From: Hyphomonadaceae bacterium
GTDB taxonomy: Bacteria; Pseudomonadota; Alphaproteobacteria; Caulobacterales; Hyphomonadaceae
DNA: 64,000 bases
NCBI GenBank assembly: GCA_947474455.1
Contig: CANJIL010000009.1
Coordinates: 1 to 64,000, forward strand
Direction of reading: 5' to 3'
This document shows positions 16,525-26,270 of the stretch, piece by piece (the first letter of the stretch is position 1; each line of letters starts with the position of its first letter). Position numbers and translations under genes: made by a program. Under the pieces are notes generated by a model, which did no database searches, was not told the origin of the DNA, and was given only the letters and a program-made list of their open reading frames with translations.

Positions 16525-18114
16525 CTAGCGCTTCGCAAGCCGATCCAGGAACAGCGCCTCCACCGCATCGAGCTCCTTTTTGCGGAGATCGGACTTCACG
16601 GTGAACCCGACCTCGCCGAACTCCATGTAGCGTTCGCCGCCATCGCCGAACTTCGGCCACGCCTTGAGGCCGGCGCCGTTGGGGTCGCCCGTCTTGATGA
16701 AGTTGAGCAGATAGTTGCTCATGCCAAGGCTCAGCGCCTCGTCGATCGCTGCGAAATCGCCGAGCTGCAAGGGCCCGGTGCGGTTTGCGATGTAGGGCGC
16801 CGCGGGAAGATTGCGCAAGAAATACGGTATCTCCGCTGTGTGAAATGCCCCGACTTTTCCGCGCACGCCCGCGCCGTTGACGCGCGTGAACTCATACTGC
16901 CAGACGTCCGACGCCATGTCCGCCGACCGCGCCATCTGCCGCGCGCCGACTGAGAACCAGCTGTCGCGCATGATGTCGAAGTTTGCTGCTTCGGCTCCCG
17001 CATCCGTCGTTGCGCCATAGACAGCAAGCAGACCATCCGAGTTCGGGCCGACGCTGTCGCCTACGCGCTTTTTCGCTTCTTCCAGCGTGGCTACCGATTG
17101 CGTGAAGATCGTGCCTTCGTCGCGGTTCGTGCCAACGATAAGCTTGGCCCGATTGATCCTGCCTTCGCGCCACAGAACTGTCGGGTCATCTGGAATGATC
17201 AGGCCATCGACAACCTGATGCATGGTTGGGCTCGCCATGGGCGTGCGGGGAATGGCGACAATGTCAGGCGCCGACTTGGCGCGCAGGTCCGCCAGGGTAC
17301 CGAGCGCGGCGCCAGCTTCCTCAGCGGGTTTGCGACCGTACCAGGTCTTTTTCACGTGGGTCGAAGGATGCAGGAAGCCCCAGGGAGAACTCGCCACCGC
17401 CTTGTGGAACAGTCCATTCGCTTTCGGTGAAAGCAGCAACAGGCCCATCGATGTGCCGCCGGCGCTCTCGCCCATGATGGTGACGTTATCCTTGTCCCCG
17501 CCAAAGCCGCCGATATTGGCCTGCACCCATTTCAGCGACTGGATCATGTCCGTAACACCCTGATTGCCGGAAACGCCGTCGGGCGATTCCGCGCTCAGCT
17601 CCGGGTGTGAGAAGAAGCCGAACATGCCGAGCCGGTAGTTGATCGTCACCACGACCATCCCCTGGCTGGCCAGGGCCGTGCCGTCGAACAACGGCATAAT
17701 GCCCGATCCGCTTTCATAGGCGCCGCCGTGAATCCAGACCATCACTGGCAGCTTCGCGCCGGCGGCCTGGGCAGGCGTCCACACATTCAGGTTGAGACAA
17801 TCTTCCGAAGACGTCGGGGTCACGCCGCGGCCCGAAATGCATTCCGGCCCGAAGGAAACCGCCGTTTTGATGCCCTCCCACCGAGCAGCAGACTGCGCCG
17901 GCTTCCAGCGCAGGGCGCCGACCGGCGGCGCGGCATAAGGAATTCCCTTGTAGATCCGCACCGGCCCGTTCAGGCCCGACACATATCCGCTATCGAGCTT
18001 CACCACGTTTGACAGGCCGGTGGATACCGCTCCCGGCGCCACGCTTCCCGGCGCCAGCGCGGCGCACGCGCCCGCCATCATCGCCAGCGCGAACGCTGCA
18101 ACCCTTATTTTCAT
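16525..18114 (-). CDS. Type-B carboxylesterase, exported
   Basis: The 529-residue protein has a short signal (MKIRVAAFALAMMAGAC, lipobox-like) and an alpha/beta hydrolase domain of the carboxylesterase/cholinesterase family. The nucleophile elbow is GESAGG, the oxyanion stretch is WIHGGAYESGSG, the acid residue is probably the glutamate in NRDEGTIF, and the histidine is in FHTAEIPYF. The EDCLNLNVWTP motif is also diagnostic. ATG 18114 is chosen because of the GGGGAGAT ribosome site in front of it. Substrate unknown. It sits antiparallel between pgl and edd, splitting the Entner-Doudoroff gene set. Confidence 0.92.
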   Translation of the reverse strand: MKIRVAAFALAMMAGACAALAPGSVAPGAVSTGLSNVVKLDSGYVSGLNGPVRIYKGIPYAAPPVGALRWKPAQSAARWEGIKTAVSFGPECISGRGVTPTSSEDCLNLNVWTPAQAAGAKLPVMVWIHGGAYESGSGIMPLFDGTALASQGMVVVTINYRLGMFGFFSHPELSAESPDGVSGNQGVTDMIQSLKWVQANIGGFGGDKDNVTIMGESAGGTSMGLLLLSPKANGLFHKAVASSPWGFLHPSTHVKKTWYGRKPAEEAGAALGTLADLRAKSAPDIVAIPRTPMASPTMHQVVDGLIIPDDPTVLWREGRINRAKLIVGTNRDEGTIFTQSVATLEEAKKRVGDSVGPNSDGLLAVYGATTDAGAEAANFDIMRDSWFSVGARQMARSADMASDVWQYEFTRVNGAGVRGKVGAFHTAEIPYFLRNLPAAPYIANRTGPLQLGDFAAIDEALSLGMSNYLLNFIKTGDPNGAGLKAWPKFGDGGERYMEFGEVGFTVKSDLRKKELDAVEALFLDRLAKR

Positions 18115-18248
18115 TGAAATCTCCCCGGTCTCTTGACTGACCATGTATCAAAGCCAGCTATCTGTTCAACGCACGAGCCTTCGCTTGCCGTTGCATACGC
18201 GAAGACGGAAACATGGCCGCTGATGGCCCTCTGCCGAATCGAGATGTC

Positions 18249-20072
18249 ATGAACAAGCTTCACCCGAAGATCGCCGAAGTCACCGCGCGCATTGAGGACC
18301 GCAGCCGCGACACGCGCGGCGCATACCTTGCCCGCATCGATGAAGCCCGCAAGGCAGGTCCCGGCCGGCAGCATCTTTCATGCGGGAATCTTGCCCACGC
18401 CTTCGCCGCATCGACGCTTGGAGACAAGCTCACCATGCGCAGCCGGGCCCCGAACATCGGCATAGTCACCAGCTACAACGACATGCTGAGCGCCCATGAG
18501 CCGTTCAAGGATTTTCCCGACATCATCAAAGACGCCGCACGCAAGGTCGGCGCAACCGCACAAGTCGCCGGCGGCGTACCCGCCATGTGCGATGGCGTCA
18601 CGCAGGGCCGCCCGGGCATGGAGCTTTCGCTGTTCTCGCGAGAGGTGATCGCGTTATCGACCGCCATCGCCATGACGCATGACGCTTTTGACGCCGGCCT
18701 CATGCTCGGCACGTGCGACAAGATCGTGCCGGGACTCGTGATTGGCGCACTGTCGTTTGGCCATCTGCCGGTGATCTTCTCGCCTGCCGGCCCGATGCCG
18801 TCAGGCATCAGCAACAAGGAAAAGGCGAAGGTTCGCGAACTCTTCGCCCTCGGCCAGGTGACGCGCGACCAGTTGCTCGAAGCTGAGGCCGCTTCCTACC
18901 ACACTGCGGGGACATGCACCTTCTATGGCACCGCCAATTCCAACCAGATGATGATGGAGCTGATGGGGCTTCACTTGCCCGGTACTGCCTTCATCAATCC
19001 CGGCACCCCGCTTCGCGAAGCCCTGGTCCGTGCCGCGGCCGAACGTTGCATCGCGCTGGCGAAGACCGGCGAGTCGCCCATGGCGCATGTCGTTGATGTG
19101 AAATCCATCGTCAACGCCATCGTCGGCCTCATGGCGACTGGCGGCTCGACCAACCACGCGTTGCACATTCCCGCCATGGCGCTGGCGGCCGGCGTCATCG
19201 TCGACTGGAACGACTTCTCGGATATTTCCGGCGTCACGCCGCTGCTCGCGCGGGTCTATCCGAACGGCTCGGCGGATGTGAACCAGTTCCACGCCGCTGG
19301 CGGTATGGCCTTCGTGACCCGCGAACTGCTTCACGCCGGCCTCCTGCACGCAGACACGACCACTGTCGCAGGCGCCGGACTTGAAGCCTATATCCAGGAG
19401 CCGTGGATCGACGGCGAAGTGCTGCGCTGGCGCCCGGGTCCTGAAAAATCCCTCGACGAAAACATCCTCCGCCCCATCTCCTCTCCGTTCGAGATGGAGG
19501 GCGGCATTCGTCTTCTGAAAGGCGGGCTCGGCCGCGGGGTGATCAAGATATCGTCCGTCCCGAAGGACCGCCGCATCATCGACGCACCCGCCGCCGTGTT
19601 CCAGACGCAGGAGGATTTCCTCGACGCCTTCAGGGCCGGCAGACTTGATCGCGATGTCAATGTCGTCGTGCGCTTCCAGGGGCCGCGCGCCAACGGGATG
19701 CCGGAACTGCACAAGCTCACCCCTTCGCTGACGGCTCTGCAGAACAAGGGCTTCCGCGTCGCGCTGATCACGGATGGCCGCATGTCCGGCGCATCCGGCG
19801 CAGTTCCCGCGGCCATCCATCTGACCCCGGGCGCCGATCAGGACTCGGCCCTCGCCCGCGTTCAGGATGGCGATCGCATCGTACTCGACGCCGAGGCGGG
19901 AACACTTGATCTTCTGGTCGATCCCACGGAACTCGCCAGCCGCCCCCGCACCCCTGTTCCGCCAGCAGGCCATGGCTGGGGCCGTGAACTCTTCGCGCCG
20001 TTCCGCGCAGTGGCTGGCGACGCCGAAATTGGCGGAGGCATCTTCAGCGCCTATGCAGGAAGCCTGACATGA
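18249..20072 (+). CDS. edd: 6-phosphogluconate dehydratase
   Basis: The 607-residue enzyme converts 6-phosphogluconate to 2-keto-3-deoxy-6-phosphogluconate. It belongs to the IlvD/Edd family with an iron-sulfur cluster; cysteines in [19 protein letters not shown] and [13 protein letters not shown] are the expected ligands. VTDGR-type ends ([20 protein letters not shown]) are present. The start at 18249 aligns with the E. coli N-terminus; an in-frame ATG at 18213 with a GGAAA site would add 12 residues. It overlaps eda by four bases (20069-20072). Confidence 0.96.
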   Translation: MNKLHPKIAEVTARIEDRSRDTRGAYLARIDEARKAGPGRQHLSCGNLAHAFAASTLGDKLTMRSRAPNIGIVTSYNDMLSAHEPFKDFPDIIKDAARKVGATAQVAGGVPAMCDGVTQGRPGMELSLFSREVIALSTAIAMTHDAFDAGLMLGTCDKIVPGLVIGALSFGHLPVIFSPAGPMPSGISNKEKAKVRELFALGQVTRDQLLEAEAASYHTAGTCTFYGTANSNQMMMELMGLHLPGTAFINPGTPLREALVRAAAERCIALAKTGESPMAHVVDVKSIVNAIVGLMATGGSTNHALHIPAMALAAGVIVDWNDFSDISGVTPLLARVYPNGSADVNQFHAAGGMAFVTRELLHAGLLHADTTTVAGAGLEAYIQEPWIDGEVLRWRPGPEKSLDENILRPISSPFEMEGGIRLLKGGLGRGVIKISSVPKDRRIIDAPAAVFQTQEDFLDAFRAGRLDRDVNVVVRFQGPRANGMPELHKLTPSLTALQNKGFRVALITDGRMSGASGAVPAAIHLTPGADQDSALARVQDGDRIVLDAEAGTLDLLVDPTELASRPRTPVPPAGHGWGRELFAPFRAVAGDAEIGGGIFSAYAGSLT

Positions 20073-20695
20073 CCGTCGACGAACTCATGGCCGTGCAGCC
20101 GGTGATCCCCGTGATCACAATCGAACGCGAAGGCGACGCCATCCCGCTCGCCACAGCCCTTTCCGGCGCCGGACTGCCCGTGCTGGAAGTGACGCTGCGC
20201 ACGCCCGCCGCGCTCGCCTGCATCCGCAAAATGTCGCAAGTCTCTGGCGCCATCGTTGGCGCAGGGACAGTCCTCTCAGCCAATGATGTAATGCTTGCAC
20301 GCGAGGCGGGCGCCACCTTCATCGTCACGCCCGGCCTGTCCGCAGCCACCGTTGCAGCGGCGCGCGAGGCAGGGATCCCGATCCTGCCGGGCGTCGCCAC
20401 CGCAACCGAGCTGATGGCTGGGCTCGACCTTGGTCTCGACCGTTTCAAGTTCTTCCCCGCCGAACAGGCCGGCGGCCGCGCCATGCTCGACGCGTTCAAG
20501 GGGCCATTCGGGCAAGTGAAATTCTGTCCCACGGGCGGCATCACGCTGGATCTGGCACGCGACTATCTCACCCGCTCCAACGTCGCCTGCGTCGGCGGAG
20601 GCTGGCTGGCGCCCAAGAAGCTGATCGGCGCCGGGAAATGGGACGAGATCGGTGCGCTGGCCAAAGAAGCCGCAAGCCTCAAACGCGGCGGCTAG
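20069..20695 (+). CDS. eda: KDPG aldolase (2-dehydro-3-deoxyphosphogluconate aldolase)
   Basis: The 208-residue class I aldolase splits KDPG into pyruvate and glyceraldehyde-3-phosphate. The Schiff-base lysine lies in DRFKFFPAE, the catalytic glutamate in [14 protein letters not shown] context, and the phosphate-binding end is FCPTGGI followed by [11 protein letters not shown]. Translation is coupled to edd by an ATGA overlap. Glucokinase, often in this operon in Caulobacter, is not in the window. Confidence 0.96.
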   Translation: MTVDELMAVQPVIPVITIEREGDAIPLATALSGAGLPVLEVTLRTPAALACIRKMSQVSGAIVGAGTVLSANDVMLAREAGATFIVTPGLSAATVAAAREAGIPILPGVATATELMAGLDLGLDRFKFFPAEQAGGRAMLDAFKGPFGQVKFCPTGGITLDLARDYLTRSNVACVGGGWLAPKKLIGAGKWDEIGALAKEAASLKRGG

Positions 20696-20701
20696 AGCGC
20701 C

Positions 20702-21736
20702 CTAAGCCGGCAGCAGACGCAGGAACTCGTCATCCCGCCATTTCAGCTGGCGCGGCCCCATGGCGCGAAGGATCTGGTTGGCCTGCCGCGCAATCACCAG
20801 CCCTCGCTTGCGTAGCAGGTAGAGCCGCTGGTCGCCAGCGCCCGCCGCCATTACGATATCCTCTCCCGTCGCCGCAGCGCCGATCGCGTCGCCATCAATG
20901 CCCGAGCGGGGACTCGGCCCGATCAGGCCTGGACGCAACAGCCACCACGAAAGTCCATAGCCGGGATTGGCCTGCGTCGACTCGAACAGCGCCGCATACA
21001 CCTTGGGATCGGCGCCTTTGGCGCCATCCATCACCCACTGGCCGAACTTCGCCCAATCACGTGCGTTGAAATGAGCGCCCTGCGGCAGGAACGGGTTGCC
21101 GTCCGCTCCGCGCTTCCAGTCCGTCGGCCTGACGCCAAGCCCGTCGAACAACCGTCCTTGCAGCCAGACCACCGGGTCATCCGATTTGCCTGCCGCCCGG
21201 AGCTTCCGCGTCATGATCTCACCGAAGCACTGGAAGTTTGTCGGGCCGTAGACGAACTTGGCGCCGGGCTCCAGAGCGGCCTTCGCCTTGACTGCGTCGA
21301 GATAGGCTGGCGGCCGCGCCACTTCACCTGCGCCCTGCAGCCCCGCTGTCAGCGTCAGCAGATGGCGGATGGTGATCTTGTTGCGTGCGTCGTTCTTCCA
21401 CTCGGTCAGCGTCTTCGCTGCTGGCTCGTCGATATCGAGCATGCCGTCAGCTGAAGCGAGCGCCGCCATGACGCCGGTAAAGCTCTTTGTGCCGCTCGCC
21501 AGCTCCCATCCCTTCTCGGGCGCGCCGACACTCGGATAATGTTCAAAAAGTATCTTTCCGTGCTGCATGACCAGCAGCGAAACACCCCGCCGCGCAGCTG
21601 CATACTCCGCCGCCGGGCCATAGGCGCCCGCAACCGGCGCAGGGTCATTTCTTCCGCCGAATACCTGGGCGTTGGCGCTTCCGATGAACGCCGCCGCTCC
21701 AACGCCCGCGAGCAGAGCCCGTCTCGACGCTTCCAT
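20702..21736 (-). CDS. Serine hydrolase of the beta-lactamase/class C fold, Tat-type export signal
   Basis: The 344-residue product begins with a twin-arginine-like signal (SRRALLAGVGAAAFIGSANAQ). The domain shows the SxxK motif in ASGTKSF, a YxN-type motif in YGPTN, and a C-terminal glycine-rich end. Such proteins include class C beta-lactamases, esterases and D-aminopeptidases; the sequence alone does not decide. The start at 21736 follows a GGAGG site; an ATG at 21796 would bury the signal sequence. The gene ends six bases from the convergent eda. Confidence 0.85.
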   Translation of the reverse strand: MEASRRALLAGVGAAAFIGSANAQVFGGRNDPAPVAGAYGPAAEYAAARRGVSLLVMQHGKILFEHYPSVGAPEKGWELASGTKSFTGVMAALASADGMLDIDEPAAKTLTEWKNDARNKITIRHLLTLTAGLQGAGEVARPPAYLDAVKAKAALEPGAKFVYGPTNFQCFGEIMTRKLRAAGKSDDPVVWLQGRLFDGLGVRPTDWKRGADGNPFLPQGAHFNARDWAKFGQWVMDGAKGADPKVYAALFESTQANPGYGLSWWLLRPGLIGPSPRSGIDGDAIGAAATGEDIVMAAGAGDQRLYLLRKRGLVIARQANQILRAMGPRQLKWRDDEFLRLLPA

Positions 21737-21825
21737 CACAGCCTCCACATCGCTTGCACTGACATGAAACACCGCAGCTGAACGCGGCTTGAACATCAGG
21801 GGCGCTGGATGCCTTTTTGAAAAGC

Positions 21826-22911
21826 TCAGTCCTCGGCGCTTTCGAAATACTTCGAAAGCCGAAGCCCCTGTCCCGCATACGTCGAATAGGAGCCTGTTGC
21901 GCCATAGGGAACATCGGGCTTCTGCGTCAGCTTCTCGAACACGAGACGGCCCACCGGCTGACCGTCTTCCAGAATGAACGGCACGTCGCGCGAGCGCACT
22001 TCCAGCACAGCCTTGCCCTTCGAGTGCGTCACGCCGAAGCCGGGATCGAAGAACCCCGCATAGTGCGCGCGGAACTCGCCCAGCTCTGGCGCAATCGGCG
22101 CCATCTCGGCGGCTTCATCCAGCGGGATCACGATCTTCTCTTTTGAGGCCAGGATGTAGAACTCGCCCGGGTCCAGAACGATGCGCCCCTCCCGCGCCCG
22201 CACCGGCTCCCAGAAATCCTCCACCGTGTGCGCGCCGATCGCGGCGAGGTCGATCACCCTTGAATGCCGTTTGGCCCGATAGCCCACAATGTCCGAACTG
22301 GTCGGATGCAGGTCGAGGCTGAACGTCATCTCGCGCACAGGTTGCTGCACGCCGCGCCGTATCCGCAGCTGCAACAACCGGTCGCCTGTCCGCGCGAGCA
22401 CCGAAAACGTGCGCGGCGAGATCTCGGCATAGAGCTCGCCCTCATAGCCCGCAGGAATGCCGTCGAACGCCCGCGCGCGATCCGACACGGCGCGCACGAA
22501 TACGTCGATCCGTCCGGTCGAACTCTTCGGATTCGCCGCCGCCGACAAATCCTTCGTAAGCTTCAGCCGCTCCTGCAGCGGCACCAGATAAACGCACCCC
22601 GTCTCCAGCACAGCGCCGCGCGTTAGATCCAGCGTGTGCATGACGAGACTGTCGTCCAGCCTGTCCGCCACCACCTGCTTGCCCGGCAGGAAGCTGGCGC
22701 GCAGGCGGAACGCCACCTTGCCCAACCGCAGATCCAGGGACGCAGGCTGGATCTGATCCGGCTTGATGCCGCCTTCAGCGAAAACGAGTCCCGACTTGAC
22801 GATATCCTTGAGTTCGCCGTCCGGCAAAACGCCCAGCGCCGCTGGTTTCGCAGCCACCTTCGCCTTCGCCGGCGCTTTTGCTGCGGCCTTGATGGACTTG
22901 GCTTTCGTCAT
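21826..22911 (-). CDS. dcd: 2'-deoxycytidine 5'-triphosphate deaminase (long alphaproteobacterial form)
   Basis: The 361-residue protein starts with a Lys/Ala-rich tail and then two dUTPase-fold repeats (LPDGELKDIVKSG, IKPDQIQPASLDLRLG; then LDPGEFYILASKEKIVIPLDEAAEMAP). This is the long deaminase found in alphaproteobacteria, about twice the size of E. coli Dcd. It produces dUTP for thymidylate synthesis. ATG 22911 overlaps the stop codon of the upstream GST gene, supporting this start and an operon. Confidence 0.9.
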   Translation of the reverse strand: MTKAKSIKAAAKAPAKAKVAAKPAALGVLPDGELKDIVKSGLVFAEGGIKPDQIQPASLDLRLGKVAFRLRASFLPGKQVVADRLDDSLVMHTLDLTRGAVLETGCVYLVPLQERLKLTKDLSAAANPKSSTGRIDVFVRAVSDRARAFDGIPAGYEGELYAEISPRTFSVLARTGDRLLQLRIRRGVQQPVREMTFSLDLHPTSSDIVGYRAKRHSRVIDLAAIGAHTVEDFWEPVRAREGRIVLDPGEFYILASKEKIVIPLDEAAEMAPIAPELGEFRAHYAGFFDPGFGVTHSKGKAVLEVRSRDVPFILEDGQPVGRLVFEKLTQKPDVPYGATGSYSTYAGQGLRLSKYFESAED

Positions 22912-23540
22912 TGCGGCGGCGTGACCTTGAAGGGCTGCTGAATTTCCCGGAACGGCTCGAGCGCCTCGCATTTCGCGGCGTGCGCGGCAAGCAGCGGCCA
23001 GCCTTCCAGGAGATCGAACAGCCCCGCATGCGCATCACCCAGGAAACGCAGCGCACATGCCGCCGCCACATCCGCATGGCCGATGGTTGATCCGAACCAC
23101 CATTCCGTCGAATGGCCAATCCGGCTGCGCTCGAGGCCGCTCAGGCATCCTGCGATCTGCGACAGACAGCGCTCGACCCAGGCAGGCGTTGCGCGCCCGT
23201 GCACGACTGTCTCATAGACCAGCGACACTGCCTTGTCGGCCAAGCCCGTTGCCAGCGCACACACCTTCTGCGCCTCGCGTCGTTCCGCCCCCGCAGGCAT
23301 CATGGCGAGCCCGGGAGGCGCCAGCTGATCCAGCGCATCCAGGATCGCATGGCTTTCAATCAGCACCTCGCCATTGCCCAGCACCAGCGTCGGCACGCGC
23401 ATCAGGGGATTGTACTGCGCGATCTTCTCCGCATCGCCGAACACCGACCATGGACGGTGCTCGAACGACAGGCCGTAAAGCCGCATCGCAATCGCCACGC
23501 GCCGCACAAAGGGGCTGTCGAACTGGCCGATCAGAATCAT
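22908..23540 (-). CDS. Glutathione S-transferase family protein
   Basis: The 210-residue protein has a thioredoxin-like N-terminal domain (MILIGQFDSPFVRRVAIAMR), the conserved cis-proline region (RVPTLVLGNGEVLIESHAIL, where ES binds the glutathione gamma-glutamyl group), and an all-helical C-terminal domain. The start at 23540 follows GGAGG at seven bases. Catalytic serine is probable in DSPFVRR. It is the first gene of a two-gene unit with dcd. Substrate unknown. Confidence 0.9.
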   Translation of the reverse strand: MILIGQFDSPFVRRVAIAMRLYGLSFEHRPWSVFGDAEKIAQYNPLMRVPTLVLGNGEVLIESHAILDALDQLAPPGLAMMPAGAERREAQKVCALATGLADKAVSLVYETVVHGRATPAWVERCLSQIAGCLSGLERSRIGHSTEWWFGSTIGHADVAAACALRFLGDAHAGLFDLLEGWPLLAAHAAKCEALEPFREIQQPFKVTPPQ

Positions 23541-23684
23541 CAAAGGCCTCCGGAAGGGCTGCATAGCAGCATCATCGCCAGATGCCGAGGGAGTCCCCGG
23601 CCATGTCGCATCGTTTAGCTCTGCTCACTGGCGCCCCGGCGGATCACGGCCTATAGGGCGAGCGAACCACGAAAGGCAGCCGCC

Positions 23685-24887
23685 ATGACGAAGAACAGCA
23701 AGACCGGAAAATCCAAGACCTGGCGCCCGCAAACCCTGATGGTGCGCGGCGGCCTCACCCGCTCGGAACACGGCGAAACGTCCGAAGCTCTCTTTCTCAA
23801 TTCCGGCTTTGTTTATGACAGCCCGGAACAACACTCGGCGCGCATGGCCGGCGATGAACCCGGTTACATCTATTCGCGCTATGCCAACCCGACGGTGCGC
23901 ATGTTCGAGGAGCGGCTGGCGCAGCTGGAAGGCGCCGAGGATTGCCGCGCCACCGCCAGCGGCATGGCCGCAATCCACACCATGCTTGTCGCCCCGATAA
24001 AGCCGGGCGAGCGCATCGTCGCCCCGCGTCAGCTCTTCTCGTCGGTTATCTGGATCCTCAAGAACGTCATGCCGAAAATGGGCGTCGAGGTAACGTGGGT
24101 TGATGGTTCTGATCTGGGCCAATGGGAAAAGGCGATGACCAAGCCCTGCCGCTTCTCCATCATCGAGACGCCGTCAAACCCGTTGCTCGATGCAGTCGAT
24201 ATCCGCGCTGTCGCCAATCTCACGCACACCGCCGGCGGCGAACTCATCGTCGACAACGTCTTTGCCTCGCCCATCCTGCAGAAGCCGCTGGCGCTCGGCG
24301 CCGACTGGGTCGTCTATTCAACGACCAAGCATGTGGACGGACAAGGCCGCACGCTAGGCGGCGCCATTCTCGGCAAGACCAAGAAGATCGAGGATGATCT
24401 CCAGCAATACTATCGCCACACCGGCCCTTCAATGTCACCGTTCAATGCCTGGGTGGTGCTGAAGGGCCTCGAGACGATGGACCTGCGCGTCCGCCGCATG
24501 AGCGACAATGCGCGGAAAGTTGCTGACCGTCTCGCGGACAACAAGAAGGTCGCCTCGGTCCGCTATCCGGGCCGCACCGATCACCCGCATCACAACATAC
24601 ATGCCTCGCAGATGCCGGAAGGCGGCGGCTCGATGGTGGCGCTGTCGCTCAAGGGCGGTAAGTCTGCGGCCTATGCGGCGCTCAACAAACTCAACCTAAT
24701 CGACATCTCCAACAATCTCGGGGATTCGAAATCGCTGATCACGCATCCGGCGACAACGACACACCGCACACTCACCGAAGATGAGCGCGCGGCCATCGGC
24801 CTCGACGACTCGTGGGTTCGTCTTTCGATCGGTCTCGAGGATGCCGACGACATCGCGGAAGACCTGGAACAGGCGCTCAACGGGTAG
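23685..24887 (+). CDS. metZ: O-succinylhomoserine sulfhydrylase
   Basis: The 400-residue PLP enzyme belongs to the Cys/Met metabolism family. PLP-binding residues are seen in YSRYANPTVRMFEERLAQLEG, ATASGMAAIHTML, and the Schiff-base lysine in YSTTKHVDGQGR. It makes homocysteine from O-succinylhomoserine and sulfide. The preference for the MetZ label comes from its alphaproteobacterial context (next to dcd, apaG, hslO). No SAM-II riboswitch-like sequence was found in the short leader. Confidence 0.92.
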   Translation: MTKNSKTGKSKTWRPQTLMVRGGLTRSEHGETSEALFLNSGFVYDSPEQHSARMAGDEPGYIYSRYANPTVRMFEERLAQLEGAEDCRATASGMAAIHTMLVAPIKPGERIVAPRQLFSSVIWILKNVMPKMGVEVTWVDGSDLGQWEKAMTKPCRFSIIETPSNPLLDAVDIRAVANLTHTAGGELIVDNVFASPILQKPLALGADWVVYSTTKHVDGQGRTLGGAILGKTKKIEDDLQQYYRHTGPSMSPFNAWVVLKGLETMDLRVRRMSDNARKVADRLADNKKVASVRYPGRTDHPHHNIHASQMPEGGGSMVALSLKGGKSAAYAALNKLNLIDISNNLGDSKSLITHPATTTHRTLTEDERAAIGLDDSWVRLSIGLEDADDIAEDLEQALNG

Positions 24888-24934
24888 GCAAGCAACGGAC
24901 CGGCTGCGCTTCAGGCCCGCTGATTCCGAGCCTT

Positions 24935-24970
24935 AGTTGCGACCGCAACTTTTATTGTTGCAATCGCAAC
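24935..24970 (+). promoter_or_regulatory. Tandem GTTGC-N4-GCAAC inverted repeats; terminator or operator
   Basis: GTTGC-GACC-GCAAC (24936-24949) and GTTGC-AATC-GCAAC (24957-24970) are two copies of the same palindrome, 21 bases apart (two helical turns). The first copy extends to AGTTGC/GCAACT and is followed by TTTATT, so it could also terminate metZ. The equal spacing and repeated half-sites rather suggest a dimeric regulator binding in front of the broken yceI gene. The protein is unknown. Confidence 0.5.
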
Positions 24971-25036
24971 AAACACTTCGCATCGGCCGCACAACGTGAA
25001 CGCCGCAACTCCCATGCGGCCGGGGCGTTCTGTCAG

Positions 25037-25751
25037 TTGAAGAAATTGCATTTCAATACGCTTTTCGCTGGCGCAAGCCTCGCCGTTCTCGCCCTTGTCG
25101 CATGTAGCCCCGCCCCGGCGTCCGAAGCCGCAGCGCCAATCGTCAGCACGGCCTACGTCTCCGCGCCCTGGCCGATCACCATCGCCTGCCGGCGATTTTG
25201 CGTCCGACCCGAACCATTCCACCGTCAAGTTCAGGCTGCAGCACCCTGGGCTTTGGTCATACGCGCTGAAGTTTGGGACCTATGATGCAACAGTCACTTT
25301 TGATCCGGCGAAGATCGCGGCTTCGAAAGTCACGGCGACGATCAGGCCCGGCGATATCCTCGCCGGCTACCCCAGCGACTACGTCGCCAAACACAAGGGC
25401 GTCAAGTCCCCGTCGTGGGAGGATGATCTCGCCAACAGCACAAACTTCCCAGACGCGAAGCAAATCCCGGCGATCACCTTCACCCCGACATCGGTGGAAC
25501 CAAGGGGTGAGCCGGTTACGAAAGTGACAGACGACCTCACGTTCAACGGCGAGACCAAGCCGGTTACACTGGATGTCACTTTCGCCCGCGCGACTGCGTC
25601 GCATCCATTCTCGAAGACTCCAGCCATCCGATTTTCCCCCGCGCGCGGCTTCAAGCGTTGGGACCTCGGGCTCGACTACCTCTCCGGCATGATCGGCGAT
25701 GATGCCAGCTTCGAAGTCGGGGGCGACTTCATCCAGACGCCCCCTGCCTGA
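25037..25751 (+). pseudogene. yceI: yceI-family lipoprotein gene with a frameshift
   Basis: The first part, from a TTG at 25037, encodes a lipoprotein signal ending in LALVACS. The YceI domain continues in the next frame from about 25185 (AGDFASDPNHSTVKFRLQHPGLWSYALKFG to stop at 25751, with DDLTFNGETKPVTLDVTF). Removing one base, for example the G at 25184, restores ITIPAGDFASDPNHST, the form expected for YceI. YceI proteins bind isoprenoids in the periplasm. Either the gene is inactive or a single-base error is present. The start codon is not ATG and has only a weak ribosome site. Confidence 0.75.
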
Positions 25752-25771
25752 TAAAACGTTTCGGAACTGAA

Positions 25772-25805
25772 AAGGGCGCGGTCATGCGACTGCGCCCTTG
25801 TCTTT
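25772..25805 (+). terminator. Rho-independent-type terminator after yceI
   Basis: AAGGGCGC (25772-25779) and GCGCCCTT (25792-25799) form a perfect 8-bp stem around a 12-base loop, preceded by adenines and followed by GTCTTTG. It lies 20 bases behind the yceI stop codon and before apaG. Confidence 0.65.
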
Positions 25806-25861
25806 GAGTGTCAGCCCTCTATGCAATTGCTTTGGGGACATTGAACAAGGGCGGGACGGAC

Positions 25862-26269
25862 TTGGCCAGCGCCTATCCATATCAGGCCGAAACCAACGGC
25901 ATCATCGTGCGCGTTCGGCCTGTTTTCATTGACGAGGAGAGTTCGCCCGAGGACGACCGCTTTCTCTGGGCCTACCATATCGAGATCGAAAACCGCGGGT
26001 CACGCACGCTTCAGCTGATGACACGCCACTGGAAGATTACCGATGGCGATGGGCGCCTGCAGGAAGTCAGGGGCGACGGGGTGGTCGGCAAGCAGCCGGT
26101 GCTCCGGCCGGGCGCGAGCTTCGAATATTCATCCGGCTGCCCGCTGACGACGCCATCCGGCCTGATGCAGGGTGCCTACAAGTTCGAAGACGAAAACGGC
26201 GGCGCGTTCGAGGCGATAATTCCCCTCTTCGCGCTCGACAGCCCATACGACGAACGCAGGCTCAACTGA
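25862..26269 (+). CDS. apaG: ApaG (DUF525) protein
   Basis: The 135-residue product has the ApaG core: IIVRVRPVFIDEESSPEDDRFLWAYHIEIEN, VRGDGVVGKQPVLRPG, FEYSSGCPLTTPSGLMQGAYKFE and the end LDSPYDERRLN. The fold is a fibronectin-III-like beta sandwich; the protein has been linked to cobalt and magnesium resistance in enterobacteria, with no firm reaction known. The start is not certain: TTG 25862 follows a GGGCGGGAC stretch, and a GTG at 25808 would add 18 residues without a ribosome site. No in-frame ATG exists. Confidence 0.92.
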   Translation: MASAYPYQAETNGIIVRVRPVFIDEESSPEDDRFLWAYHIEIENRGSRTLQLMTRHWKITDGDGRLQEVRGDGVVGKQPVLRPGASFEYSSGCPLTTPSGLMQGAYKFEDENGGAFEAIIPLFALDSPYDERRLN

Positions 26270-26270
26270 G

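Noticed and set aside
23565-23684. SAM-II riboswitch in the metZ leader
   Set aside because: The conserved SAM-II core and pseudoknot partner sequences are not recognisable in this 120-base leader.
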